DNA of 34,855 nt from Gammaproteobacteria bacterium (GTDB lineage: Bacteria; Pseudomonadota; Gammaproteobacteria; Pseudomonadales; Azotimanducaceae). Positions within the stretch are counted from its first letter, which is position 1. The number at the start of each line of letters is the position of its first letter. The notes beneath the pieces were generated by a model, which had not been told where the DNA came from, made no database searches, and saw only the letters and a list, made by a program, of their open reading frames with translations. Positions 22,261 through 29,602 of this stretch are shown piece by piece. The position numbers and the translations under genes were made by a program. The stretch spans positions 1 to 34,855 of the forward strand of contig REEU01000196.1 of NCBI GenBank assembly GCA_007694905.1, written 5' to 3'.

Positions 22261-25173
22261 TTACAGCCTGTAGGTCAGGCCGGCCTTGATCATGCGGCCG
22301 AAGGGGCTGTGCTGGTAGGGGTCGTAGTTCATGTCCAGTTGCGCCCTGGGCGGGTTGGTGTCGAAGAGGTTGAACACCGAGAAGCTCAGTTCGAGGTTGT
22401 CTTCCATGAGTGAGACGTTGTAGTTCAGGTCCACGGTGAACATGTCGCCGATGGTCGCAAGCTCCGGCAGGGTGGTCGCACGGTCATCGTCGTACTTGCC
22501 CCAGTAGCGGCCCGTGACCGTTGCGCGATGTATGTCGCGACTGTACCTGACGAAGACATTGCCCTGCCATTCGACGATGGACCGCAGGGGGTTCCCGGCA
22601 TTGAGCTTGCCCGCGAAGTCACCGCCGGGGGCCAGGAAGAGGCCGTCGGTGGTGGTGAAATCGTCGGCATCGTACTCGAAGGTGTAGGTGCCCTGGGTAC
22701 CGAAGGAGAACAGGCCGGCATCCGTGTCCAGGTCATACTGAGCGAACCAGTCGATCCCGGAGGTGACGATGTCGCCGCCATTGGTGAAACGCCTCTCCAC
22801 GCGCGCGATGTTCGCACCAGTCTGATCGGCCCCGGCCTGGAACGTGAGTCGGTCGGTCAGAGCATTGCAGGCGTCGCTGCCCACACCGGCGCCACCGGTT
22901 TCGCACTCATTCGCGATGAAGGCGTTGACGATGTTGGGGTGGCTCTCGATCTGGATCGGGTCGGAGAAGTCGAAGCGCCAGTAGTCCAGGGAGCCGAAGA
23001 AGTTGCCGCTGTCATAGACGATGCCAAGGTTCGTGGCGAGGGCTTCCTCGTTCCTGAGCTCCGGGTTGCCGAGTGTATCGATGGCCTTGAAGGCGTTCGC
23101 CGCCGGGATGAAATCCAGGCTGGTGCCGCGCCCCTCGAGGAAGTTCTGCGGCGGGCCGCGGAACGTCGTCGAAATCGAGCCGCGCAGCACCACGGCATCG
23201 GTCGCCTGATAGCGCACCGCCAGCTTCGGGTCGATGGTGGAGCCGACGTCCCCGCCGTAGTCTTCGAAGCGCACGGCGAGCTGGGCGTTCAGGCGATCGC
23301 TGATCGGCAGTCCGAGCTCCACGAAGGCACCATAGACCGTGCGGCTGGTGCTCTGTGGCAGGGTTCCCGACAGGAAGGCGAAGGGCCCCGTGACGCCGGT
23401 CTCCTCGGACTGGGTGCAATCGAGGGTGTCCGTGTTGCCGATGGCAACGGAGACCGGGTCGTTGAAGGGACAGGGAGTCTGGTTCAGATCCGTGAGGGTG
23501 GCAGGCGTGAGATCGAACTTTTCGTTCCGCGCCTGCAGGCCCACCGCATAGCCGACGTTGCCGCCGCCGAGTTCGAGCCCAAGCTCACCGTCGAAGGTGG
23601 CGTCGAACACCAGCAGTTCGAAGGTGGTGTCGAAGCGGTTGAGACCTTCCAGCCACGGCTGCAGGGCGAGGTTGGCCGCCACCAGATCGGGGTTGGAATT
23701 CTCGTTCACGAATCCGTTCTTCGCCGATACGCCGATCGCATTGGAGGTGGGGGTGTGGAAGAGGCAGCCGTTCTCGCCGGGGGTCAGATTGGCGGGATCG
23801 CTGCGGTCGCAGTCCGGTCCGCCGAGCCCGCTGAGTGCGAGGGCCTTGCGCTCCACGAACATGTCCGGTGTCTGCACCTTGCGGTCACGACGCGAGTAGC
23901 TCACCGCCACGTCGAAGCCGAGCTGGCCATCGAACAGGGTGCCGTCGAGGCCACCGGCCAGGCGGTAGGTCTCGGTTTCCCGGGCGCCTCTGCGCGGGCC
24001 GCCTTCGAAGCCGCCGGCGCCGGCGTGACGGGCGAAGGGGAATACGGCAACGGTGCCTTCTGGCAGCCCCAGGTCGGGGTGCCGCTCCAGGAAGTCCACG
24101 AGGCCCGGGTGGGCGTCCGGACCCGCAATTGGGACGACACGATCAGGGCCAAACAGCGCCTGCGGCGGATAGGACGGCGAGGTCGCCCACTTGGGGACGT
24201 CGACGAAGGAGTACATGGCCTCGGCCTGGAAGTTCACCGTCTCCGAGATCGCGAAATTGATTTCGCCGAAGGCTTTGTAGCTGTCCTGCTTCTCGACGAG
24301 ATTGTCGAACTGCGTGAACTGGAATTGGCAGAAGCCGCCGGCGGTCTGGCTGCCCAGCTCATCGCAGACGGGATCCGACGCCCCCGCGCCGATGATCCCG
24401 AGCTCTCCGTTCGGGAGCAATCCGACCGGGAACAGCGTCCCCGGGCCACCGATCGCGGACCAGCCGCCTTGAGGGTTCTCCTGGATGGGACGGGTCGCGA
24501 AGCCGAGATCGCGCAGCTCGACCTCGCTGCGGCGTTCGTACTCCAGGGCGAGAATGCCGCTGAGGCGTTCATCACCCCAGCCGCCGATCACGCCGATCTG
24601 AAACTCCCCGTCGCTGGAATCGAAGGTCTGACCCTCGACGTTGAACTCGACACCCTCGAAGTTGCTGCGGGTGATGAAGTTGACGACGCCGGCGATGGCG
24701 TCCGACCCGTAGAGGGCGGCGGCACCGTCCTTCAGCACTTCCATCCGGCCGATGGCGATGGACGGGAAGCCGGCGATATCGACGCCTTCACCCGAGGTGG
24801 CGACGTGGCGCCGGCCGTTGAGCAGCACGAGGGTGCGCTCCGAGCCGAGCCCGCGCAGGTTGATGGTGGAGACGCCCTCGTTGGCCTGGCCGCCGGAGGT
24901 GTCGAACTGGTTGGTCTCACCGATGTTGCCCTGGGCAATGTTCAGGTTGCGGACCATTTCCAGGAGGGTGGGCGAGCCGGAGTCGCGCATGTCCTGACGG
25001 GTCATGACGTCCACCGGCAGGGCGGTATCCTGAGGCGTCCCCCGGATGAAGGAGCCCGTTACGACGATCTCATCGATTGCTGCCTGCGCGAACGTTGCTG
25101 CCGGAGCGGCCGCGAGCGCGGCCGGGATGGTGCAGGCCATCAGCGCTCGCCGCATGGTGTGATTTGTGGACAT
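22261..25173 (-). CDS. TonB-dependent outer-membrane receptor
   Basis: A 970-residue receptor. Signal peptide to about residue 31 (AAPAATFAQA), TonB-box-like IDEIVVTGSFIRG right after, then a plug domain (PVDVMTRQDMRDSGSPTLLEMVRNL, GVSTINLRGLGSERTLVLLNGRR, VDIAGFPSIAIGRMEVLKDGAAALYGSDAI) and a long beta-barrel ending FGRMIKAGLTYRL. The plug pattern (INLRGLG, RTLVLLNGRR) is that of the large proteobacterial/Bacteroidota-like receptors for complex organic ligands rather than of classic siderophore receptors, but the ligand cannot be assigned. GAGGGGAAGTT precedes the start. It is divergent from the EthD-GST-flavoprotein unit, with about 500 bases between them. Confidence 0.92.
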   Translation of the reverse strand: MSTNHTMRRALMACTIPAALAAAPAATFAQAAIDEIVVTGSFIRGTPQDTALPVDVMTRQDMRDSGSPTLLEMVRNLNIAQGNIGETNQFDTSGGQANEGVSTINLRGLGSERTLVLLNGRRHVATSGEGVDIAGFPSIAIGRMEVLKDGAAALYGSDAIAGVVNFITRSNFEGVEFNVEGQTFDSSDGEFQIGVIGGWGDERLSGILALEYERRSEVELRDLGFATRPIQENPQGGWSAIGGPGTLFPVGLLPNGELGIIGAGASDPVCDELGSQTAGGFCQFQFTQFDNLVEKQDSYKAFGEINFAISETVNFQAEAMYSFVDVPKWATSPSYPPQALFGPDRVVPIAGPDAHPGLVDFLERHPDLGLPEGTVAVFPFARHAGAGGFEGGPRRGARETETYRLAGGLDGTLFDGQLGFDVAVSYSRRDRKVQTPDMFVERKALALSGLGGPDCDRSDPANLTPGENGCLFHTPTSNAIGVSAKNGFVNENSNPDLVAANLALQPWLEGLNRFDTTFELLVFDATFDGELGLELGGGNVGYAVGLQARNEKFDLTPATLTDLNQTPCPFNDPVSVAIGNTDTLDCTQSEETGVTGPFAFLSGTLPQSTSRTVYGAFVELGLPISDRLNAQLAVRFEDYGGDVGSTIDPKLAVRYQATDAVVLRGSISTTFRGPPQNFLEGRGTSLDFIPAANAFKAIDTLGNPELRNEEALATNLGIVYDSGNFFGSLDYWRFDFSDPIQIESHPNIVNAFIANECETGGAGVGSDACNALTDRLTFQAGADQTGANIARVERRFTNGGDIVTSGIDWFAQYDLDTDAGLFSFGTQGTYTFEYDADDFTTTDGLFLAPGGDFAGKLNAGNPLRSIVEWQGNVFVRYSRDIHRATVTGRYWGKYDDDRATTLPELATIGDMFTVDLNYNVSLMEDNLELSFSVFNLFDTNPPRAQLDMNYDPYQHSPFGRMIKAGLTYRL

Positions 25174-25683
25174 TGGTAACTTCCCCTCTGGTTGGCATCG
25201 ACCGTGGGCTCGCCATGGCTCCAGCAGTCAATATATTTTCCAGGACACCTGGTACGAATGCCTTGCTGTAAGCGTTCTCCGCTCCCTATGGATGAGGGTC
25301 GTGTTGCGGTGGCCCCGGGGCGCCTTGACCTTCGGGTCCGAACGTCTTGTGCAATGACACAGCTGAATGCGTCTGGCACGAATTTGATGTCCATTCGTCA
25401 GGCGCGGGGCTTTTGTATCAGCTTTTGTTACGGAAGTGAAATATCTGGCAAGTGACGGCAGCGGGCGTTAGCGCAGGGCCAGCCCCTCCGAAGCGACCCC
25501 GCTGATGGTGAGACGCAGCCGCAGGAGGTCGCCGTGGATCCTGAGATTCCGCTATCCGTACCTCTCAGGCGCGCCAGCGTAGCGCATCGTCGTCGGTGCG
25601 AAGGCGGTTTGAGGGTGTCGACGTTGCGTCGTGCCCTCGGGCTGGGGGACTATCGGTCACCGTGTTCAGAGGGGGAGATGAGC
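25174..25683. other. Divergent intergenic region between TonB receptor and EthD unit
   Basis: About 500 bases without a convincing gene; the open frames inside are low-complexity shadows. It should hold promoters for both directions. It contains the inverted repeat CCAGG-ACA-CCTGG at 25240-25252, 67 bases upstream of the receptor start, next to an A/T-rich stretch (AATATATTTT) that is unusual in this GC-rich window. A TTGACT on the minus strand beside that stretch could be a -35 box. Confidence 0.5.
25240..25252. promoter_or_regulatory. Inverted repeat CCAGG-N3-CCTGG upstream of TonB receptor gene
   Basis: Perfect 5-bp arms around ACA, adjacent to an AT-rich patch in the promoter region of the receptor gene. 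A regulator site is plausible; no regulator gene is adjacent. Confidence 0.35.
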
Positions 25684-26466
25684 GTGATTCGATTGGTGTA
25701 TCTGCTGCGGCGCAGGCCGGACATGTCGCTGGAGGGCTTTCAGCGCTACTGGCGGGAGGTCCATGGGCCGCTGGTGGCCAGCGTCGCCACCAGCCTTGGC
25801 ATCCTGCGCTACGTGCAGGTCCACGCCGTGGACGATCCGGTGAACCTGGCCATGCAGGAGGCGCGGGGTGGGATGGAGCCGGAGTACGACGGCGTGGCCG
25901 AGCTCTGGTTCGAGTCCGAGGAGGCGCTGGCGGAAACCATGGCGAGCAGCGCGGGGCAGGAGGCGGGTGCGGCCTTGCTCGAGGACGAAGCGAAGTTCAT
26001 CGATCTGCCGCAAAGTCCGCTGTGGCTCAACGTCGAGTATCCCCAGGTCAATCCCCAGGGTGAGGCGTTGTTCGCAACGCCGCGATCGAGCTGGCAGAAG
26101 TTGTACTTTCCGCTGCGCCTGCGCCGTACGCTCGGGTTCGAAGTCGGCCAGCGCTACTGGCGCATGCACCACGGGCCGCTGATCCGCAGCCAGGCGCAGG
26201 CGGCCGGCATTCATCGCTATCAGCAGGTGCATCGCATCGAGAGCGAGATGGAGCAGACGCTGCGCGCCGCACGCGGCACCGTCGTCGAGTCCTACGACGG
26301 TCATGCAGAGGTGTGGGTGGATCGAGCCGTGCGGCGCGAGGGCGTCGAGGTGCGTCGTGCCAACGAGCGGGCCATCGAGGACGAGGCGAAGTTCATCGAC
26401 TTCGAGCGCTCCACCATGTGGATGGGCAAGGAGCTCCTGTTCGTCGATCGTTTCGGTTGGGATTGA
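25684..26466 (+). CDS. Tandem EthD-domain protein (dimeric alpha-beta barrel)
   Basis: A 260-residue protein made of two EthD-like domains. Domain one starts MIRLVYLLRRRPDMSLEGFQRYWREVHGPL and ends with EDEAKFIDLPQSPLW; domain two has RRTLGFEVGQRYWRMHHGPL and ends EDEAKFIDFERSTMW. The repeated WR..HGPL and EDEAKFID signatures show an internal duplication, so one chain can form the alpha-beta barrel that single-domain EthD proteins form by dimerising. EthD proteins are small accessory or catalytic proteins in catabolic clusters. The GTG at 25684 is six bases after GGGGGAG, the ideal spacing; an ATG at 25678 directly abuts that site and is less likely. First gene of a three-gene unit. Confidence 0.82.
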   Translation: MIRLVYLLRRRPDMSLEGFQRYWREVHGPLVASVATSLGILRYVQVHAVDDPVNLAMQEARGGMEPEYDGVAELWFESEEALAETMASSAGQEAGAALLEDEAKFIDLPQSPLWLNVEYPQVNPQGEALFATPRSSWQKLYFPLRLRRTLGFEVGQRYWRMHHGPLIRSQAQAAGIHRYQQVHRIESEMEQTLRAARGTVVESYDGHAEVWVDRAVRREGVEVRRANERAIEDEAKFIDFERSTMWMGKELLFVDRFGWD

Positions 26467-26468
26467 GC

Positions 26469-27233
26469 ATGGTAGACGTGGTGAGCATTGCCGACGCGCG
26501 GCAGCGCGGCGGTCTCAGAATGGTGAGCCTGGCGGGCGTGCCGAGCCCCTGGACGGAAGCGGCCAAGGGCATCTTCCGGGTCAAGGGCATCGACTACGTG
26601 CTGGCGCGTCGCGATGAGGACGAAGCGCAGGATGCGGCGGCGCAGTGGGTGGGCAACGTCGGTGTTCCGGCTGTGGTTTACGACAACGAGATGGTTCGGA
26701 CCGGCTGGGCAGAGATTCTGCTGCTGGCCGAACGCCTCGCGCCTGGGCCGGCCCTGCTGCCTGCTGATCCTGAGCAGCGCGCGCTCGCTCTGGGTCTCGG
26801 TCACGAGATCTGCGGCGAGATGGGCCTTGGCTGGTGCCAACGGCTGGTGATGATGGGCGTGTCCTTTGGCGCCCGGCCGGGCGAGGGTTTTCCGAGGCAG
26901 ATCGCCGAATACCTGGCGCCACGCTACGGCTGGCACGACGGCGCTGACACGATTGGAAAGGCGCGCGTGATCGAGCTGCTCGCAATGTTCTCGCGCCAGC
27001 TCGATGGTCACGAGTATGTGCTGAACGACACACTGAGCGCAGTGGACATTTACCTGGCGACGTTCATCAACCTGATCCGACCCCTGCCGGACGACCTGCT
27101 TCCCATGCCGGAGATGATCCGCAGCGCGTACACCTGCGTCGATGAGGACATCATGGCCTTCTGCGACGCGCGCATCCGTGCCCACCAGGAGCGCGTCTAC
27201 GGGCGTCATCTCGAGCTTCCGGTCAGGCTCTGA
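26469..27233 (+). CDS. Glutathione S-transferase-like protein
   Basis: A 254-residue protein with a thioredoxin-like N-terminal half (LRMVSLAGVPSPWTEAAKGIFRVKGIDYVLAR, then VGVPAVVYDNEMVRTGWAEILLLAERLAP, residues about 16-95) and a helical GST C-terminal half with the N-capping-like LNDTLSAVDIYLATFINLI near 190. The glutathione-binding cis-Pro region is represented by VPAVVYDNE. No canonical catalytic Ser, Tyr or Cys is obvious in the first loop, so it may bind rather than conjugate. The ATG at 26469 follows the EthD stop by two bases, so the genes are coupled. The frame is open further upstream within the EthD gene, but only as a shadow. Confidence 0.75.
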   Translation: MVDVVSIADARQRGGLRMVSLAGVPSPWTEAAKGIFRVKGIDYVLARRDEDEAQDAAAQWVGNVGVPAVVYDNEMVRTGWAEILLLAERLAPGPALLPADPEQRALALGLGHEICGEMGLGWCQRLVMMGVSFGARPGEGFPRQIAEYLAPRYGWHDGADTIGKARVIELLAMFSRQLDGHEYVLNDTLSAVDIYLATFINLIRPLPDDLLPMPEMIRSAYTCVDEDIMAFCDARIRAHQERVYGRHLELPVRL

Positions 27234-27286
27234 CCCTGGTTGCAGGGGCGGCTACTGAACCAATTTCGTCAACGAGGACCTCGACC

Positions 27287-28255
27287 ATGCCATTCGCCAA
27301 TCGCATCACCGAACTTCTGGGCATCAAGATTCCGGTCGTCCAGGCACCCATGGGATGGATCGCCCGCTCCCAGCTCGCCGCAGCGGTGTCCAATGCCGGC
27401 GGCATGGGGGTCATCGAGACATCTTCCGGTGAGCTCGACGTTATTCGTGAGGAGATCGCGAAGATGCGCGAGCTCACGGATAAACCGTTCGGTGTGAACA
27501 TCGCCCAGGCCTTCGTGCGCGACCCGGACATCGTCCGCTTCGTGATCGATCAGGGCGTCAAGTTCGTCACCACATCTGCCGGCAACCCGGAGCGTTACAC
27601 GTCGGAGCTCAAGGAAGCCGGATTGACCGTGTTCCATGTCGTGCCGGGGCTGAAGGCGGCTTTGAAGGCCGTGGAGGCCGGTGTCGACGGGCTGGTGGTG
27701 GAAGGTGCGGAGGGTGGCGGCTTCAAGAATCCGAAGGATGTCTCCACCATGGTGCTGCTGCCGCTGGTGCGCTCGAAAGTGGATGTCCCGATCATCGCGG
27801 CTGGAGGCTTTGTGGACGGCGCCAGCATGGCTGCGGCGTTCTGCCTCGGCGCGGGGGCGGTGCAGATGGGCACGCGCATGGTATCGGCAGCGGAGTCACC
27901 GGTTCACGACAACTGGAAGCAGGCTATCGTTGCGGCCGAGGAAACCGACACCGTGTTCCTCAACCGGTTCTTTTCGCCTGCGCTGCGGGCCCTGCGCACC
28001 GAGCGCACGTCGCGCCTCGAGCGCGACAACGACACCAACGTATGGGGTCAGTTCGGTGACGCCAAGTCCCTGTACTTCGGCGGTGACATGGAGGCTGCGA
28101 TTCCTTTGACCGGACAGGTTGCGGGTCGCATCGATTCGGTTCGTCCGGTCGCCGACATCCTGGCGGATGTCGAGCAGGAGTTTTTTGCGACCATGGAGCG
28201 GCTGGCGCAGCAGTATGGAGTCGTTGGCGCGCCGCCGTCAGCACGCAGAGCCTGA
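27287..28255 (+). CDS. Nitronate monooxygenase-like flavoprotein lacking the usual catalytic His
   Basis: A 322-residue TIM-barrel FMN protein of the nitronate monooxygenase / 2-nitropropane dioxygenase superfamily. Landmarks: IPVVQAPMGWIA at the N-terminus, SNAGGMGVIE, DKPFGVNIAQAF, the phosphate-binding PIIAAGGFVDGASMAAAFCLGAGAVQMGTRM. The usual EGxEGGGH motif, whose His acts as base in true nitronate monooxygenases, reads EGAEGGGF here (139-146), with Phe146. That argues against nitronate oxidation and for a different flavin-dependent reaction, perhaps on acyl-CoA or ring compounds as for IpdC-type relatives. It starts 53 bases after the GST-like gene behind AACGAGGACC. Third gene of the unit. 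Confidence 0.85.
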   Translation: MPFANRITELLGIKIPVVQAPMGWIARSQLAAAVSNAGGMGVIETSSGELDVIREEIAKMRELTDKPFGVNIAQAFVRDPDIVRFVIDQGVKFVTTSAGNPERYTSELKEAGLTVFHVVPGLKAALKAVEAGVDGLVVEGAEGGGFKNPKDVSTMVLLPLVRSKVDVPIIAAGGFVDGASMAAAFCLGAGAVQMGTRMVSAAESPVHDNWKQAIVAAEETDTVFLNRFFSPALRALRTERTSRLERDNDTNVWGQFGDAKSLYFGGDMEAAIPLTGQVAGRIDSVRPVADILADVEQEFFATMERLAQQYGVVGAPPSARRA

Positions 28256-28286
28256 ATCAACTTTGCAGGAGAGTTCTAACAGCCTT

Positions 28287-28308
28287 GACCATTAATTCCG
28301 GAATGGTC
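28287..28308. promoter_or_regulatory. Double palindrome upstream of the small-RNA promoter
   Basis: GACCATT (28287-28293) and AATGGTC (28302-28308) are 7-bp inverted arms; a separate 10-bp palindrome ATTCCGGAAT (28295-28304) overlaps them. The centre is about 57 bases upstream of the predicted transcription start, the position of a typical activator site. It also contains TTGACC, which may be an accidental -35. Confidence 0.4.
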
Positions 28309-28319
28309 TAGGTGTGGGT

Positions 28320-28348
28320 TTGTCAAGCTTCCCGGGCCTGTCGATGAT
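28320..28348 (+). promoter_or_regulatory. Sigma70-like promoter for candidate small RNA
   Basis: TTGTCA at 28320-28325 (5 of 6 to consensus), a 17-base spacer, GATGAT at 28343-28348 (4 of 6). Transcription would begin near 28355. Confidence 0.45.
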
Positions 28349-28354
28349 AGGGGT

Positions 28355-28521
28355 ACAGGCGGAAGGATGGAGGTCGCCATCTCCTGCAACGGAATGAGCG
28401 ATCATGAGGTGAATCCACTGCAGACAAGGATCTGCAGCAGGTCTGCTGCGTGGTCGAGCAGGGACGTAGTCGCTCTGCCGAATCGCGTTACGTCCGCTTG
28501 CAACCCGCGCGGACGTTTTTA
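28355..28521 (+). ncRNA. Candidate CsrA/RsmA-binding small RNA (RsmY/Z-like)
   Basis: About 167 bases between a promoter-like pair and a strong intrinsic terminator, inside a region without a credible protein gene. It carries seven GGA triplets (28361, 28365, 28369, 28391, 28428, 28462, 28511). The best is in a perfect hairpin, CTGCAGA-CAAGGA-TCTGCAG at 28418-28437, which presents GGA in the loop; the bases ACAAGGAT at 28424-28431 match the CsrA core consensus ACARGGAU. A second GGGA lies in a GAGC...GCTC stem-loop (28456-28475). I see no GacA-type upstream box, and GGA is only moderately enriched for GC-rich DNA. It could instead be a long 3' leader or tail of the flanking genes. No annotated RNA family was recognised. 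Confidence 0.42.
28490..28521 (+). terminator. Intrinsic terminator of the candidate small RNA
   Basis: ACGTCCGC (28490-28497), an 11-base loop, GCGGACGT (28509-28516), then TTTTA. The U run is on the plus strand only, so it ends a rightward transcript, either the candidate RNA or read-through from the flavoprotein gene 235 bases upstream. Confidence 0.75.
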
Positions 28522-28611
28522 TGCGTTGCTTGGTGTTCCGACCCGCAGCGCGTCGAGTCGACGTGCTGTGGGTGTCATGTACATAAGCTGAAATGAGGGG
28601 GAGAACGGCCC

Positions 28612-29181
28612 ATGGCAATGAAGCGTTACTTTTTCACCAGTGATGACCTCGATGACCTCGAGCGTTTTGAAGAGGAACTCGAGGAAGCGGGCATCACCAC
28701 GCCGCAGATTCACGTGCTGACGATGGATGACACCGGCGCGGATAACCACCACCACCTGCACGCTGTGACGTCATTGATGAAGAAGGACATCATCCACTCC
28801 GGTCTGATCGGCGCGGGGATTGGCGCATGCATGGCGGCGCTGGTGCTGGCGATCGCGTTTCTGGCGGGTTGGACGGACACGGCCGCCGGTTGGATGCCCT
28901 TCATCTTCCTGGCCGTGATCATGTTCGGCTTCTTTACCTGGGAGGGTGGGCTTTGGGGCATCCAGACGCCCAATGTGCATTTCAAGCAATTCCAGGATCT
29001 GCTCGAAGACGGCAAACATGTGTTCTTTGTCGATGTCGACCCGGAGCATGGGCCTATCGTCAACAAGCTGGTCAAGGGGCATCCCACAATTCGCAAAGCC
29101 GGCAAAGCCCGCGGCGCACCGCGATGGATCGTCGCCGGTCAGAACCGCTTCAGGAAGATCGTTGTCGAAAGCCTGCCATGA
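28612..29181 (+). CDS. Conserved two-helix membrane protein of unknown function
   Basis: A 189-residue protein. An N-terminal soluble part MKRYFFTSDDLDDLERFEEELEEAGI, then TPQIHVLTMDD and DNHHHLHAVTSLMKKDIIHS, is followed by two membrane segments (about 65-87 IGAGIGACMAALVLAIAFLAG and 94-112 MPFIFLAVIMFGFFTWEGG) and a soluble C-terminus HVFFVDVDPEHGPIVNKLVKGHP. I recall gammaproteobacterial homologues often mislabelled as NAD/FAD-utilising enzymes; no cofactor motif is visible. The His-rich HHHLH next to the membrane is notable. GGGGGAG precedes the start; a second ATG is six bases later. Convergent with the oxidase operon. Confidence 0.82.
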   Translation: MAMKRYFFTSDDLDDLERFEEELEEAGITTPQIHVLTMDDTGADNHHHLHAVTSLMKKDIIHSGLIGAGIGACMAALVLAIAFLAGWTDTAAGWMPFIFLAVIMFGFFTWEGGLWGIQTPNVHFKQFQDLLEDGKHVFFVDVDPEHGPIVNKLVKGHPTIRKAGKARGAPRWIVAGQNRFRKIVVESLP

Positions 29182-29210
29182 GGGTGAGCGAACGCTCCAG
29201 GCTATGACCT

Positions 29211-29240
29211 AACGGGCGCCCAGAAGGGCGCCCGTTTCGT
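29211..29240. terminator. Bidirectional terminator between membrane protein and oxidase operon
   Basis: AACGGGCGCCC, loop AGAA, GGGCGCCCGTT form a perfect 11-bp stem followed by TCGTTTC on the plus strand. It lies between the convergent stops at 29181 and 29242. Confidence 0.78.
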
Positions 29241-29241
29241 T

Positions 29242-29589
29242 TCAGCGGCCTTCGGTGCGGGAGAAGAATTCGTTCACGAAAAAGGTTTCGCGGACGGTTT
29301 CGATGTGAAGACCCTCAAACCCGAAAACGAACAGCGCGAACAGAAGGGCGCCGGGCGGAACGAGGACCATCGTCACCAGAGACAGCCGTTCCCACTGCAT
29401 GTGCATGAACACCGCCATGATGAGTGCGGCCTTCGCGATCATGAAGAAGGTGATCAGGATCCACTGCAGCATCTGGGGAATGGGCGAGATGTCCACGATA
29501 TAGGAACAGACGCTGAGAACGAACAGCCAGCCCCAGACCCAGTAGTAGGACTTAAGTGGCATGGTCGCGTGTTCATCATGGTCGGACAT
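29242..29589 (-). CDS. Cytochrome c oxidase subunit IV family protein
   Basis: A 115-residue prokaryotic subunit IV with three hydrophobic helices: YYWVWGWLFVLSVCSYIVDI, MLQWILITFFMIAKAALIMAVFMHM and VTMVLVPPGALLFALFVFGFEG. The motif AALIMAVFMHMQWE is characteristic of this family. Bacterial subunit IV stabilises the oxidase. The frame opens at 29730, but the start at 29589 (MSDHDEHATMPLKSYYW) with AGGGGAGGCC ahead fits the family. Last gene of the oxidase operon, 13 bases after the second subunit III gene. Confidence 0.88.
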   Translation of the reverse strand: MSDHDEHATMPLKSYYWVWGWLFVLSVCSYIVDISPIPQMLQWILITFFMIAKAALIMAVFMHMQWERLSLVTMVLVPPGALLFALFVFGFEGLHIETVRETFFVNEFFSRTEGR

Positions 29590-29602
29590 GGTTGGCCTCC
29601 CC

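Noticed and set aside
22528-25179. Very long open frame opposite the TonB receptor (883 codons)
   Set aside because: It is the antisense shadow of a GC-rich receptor gene; the receptor has clear signal peptide, plug and barrel motifs.
28355-28521. Possible 6S, 4.5S or tmRNA
   Set aside because: Compared from memory with their hallmark segments; no match to the 4.5S GGAAG loop pattern, the 6S bubble or tmRNA tRNA-like ends. The CsrA-type reading fits better.
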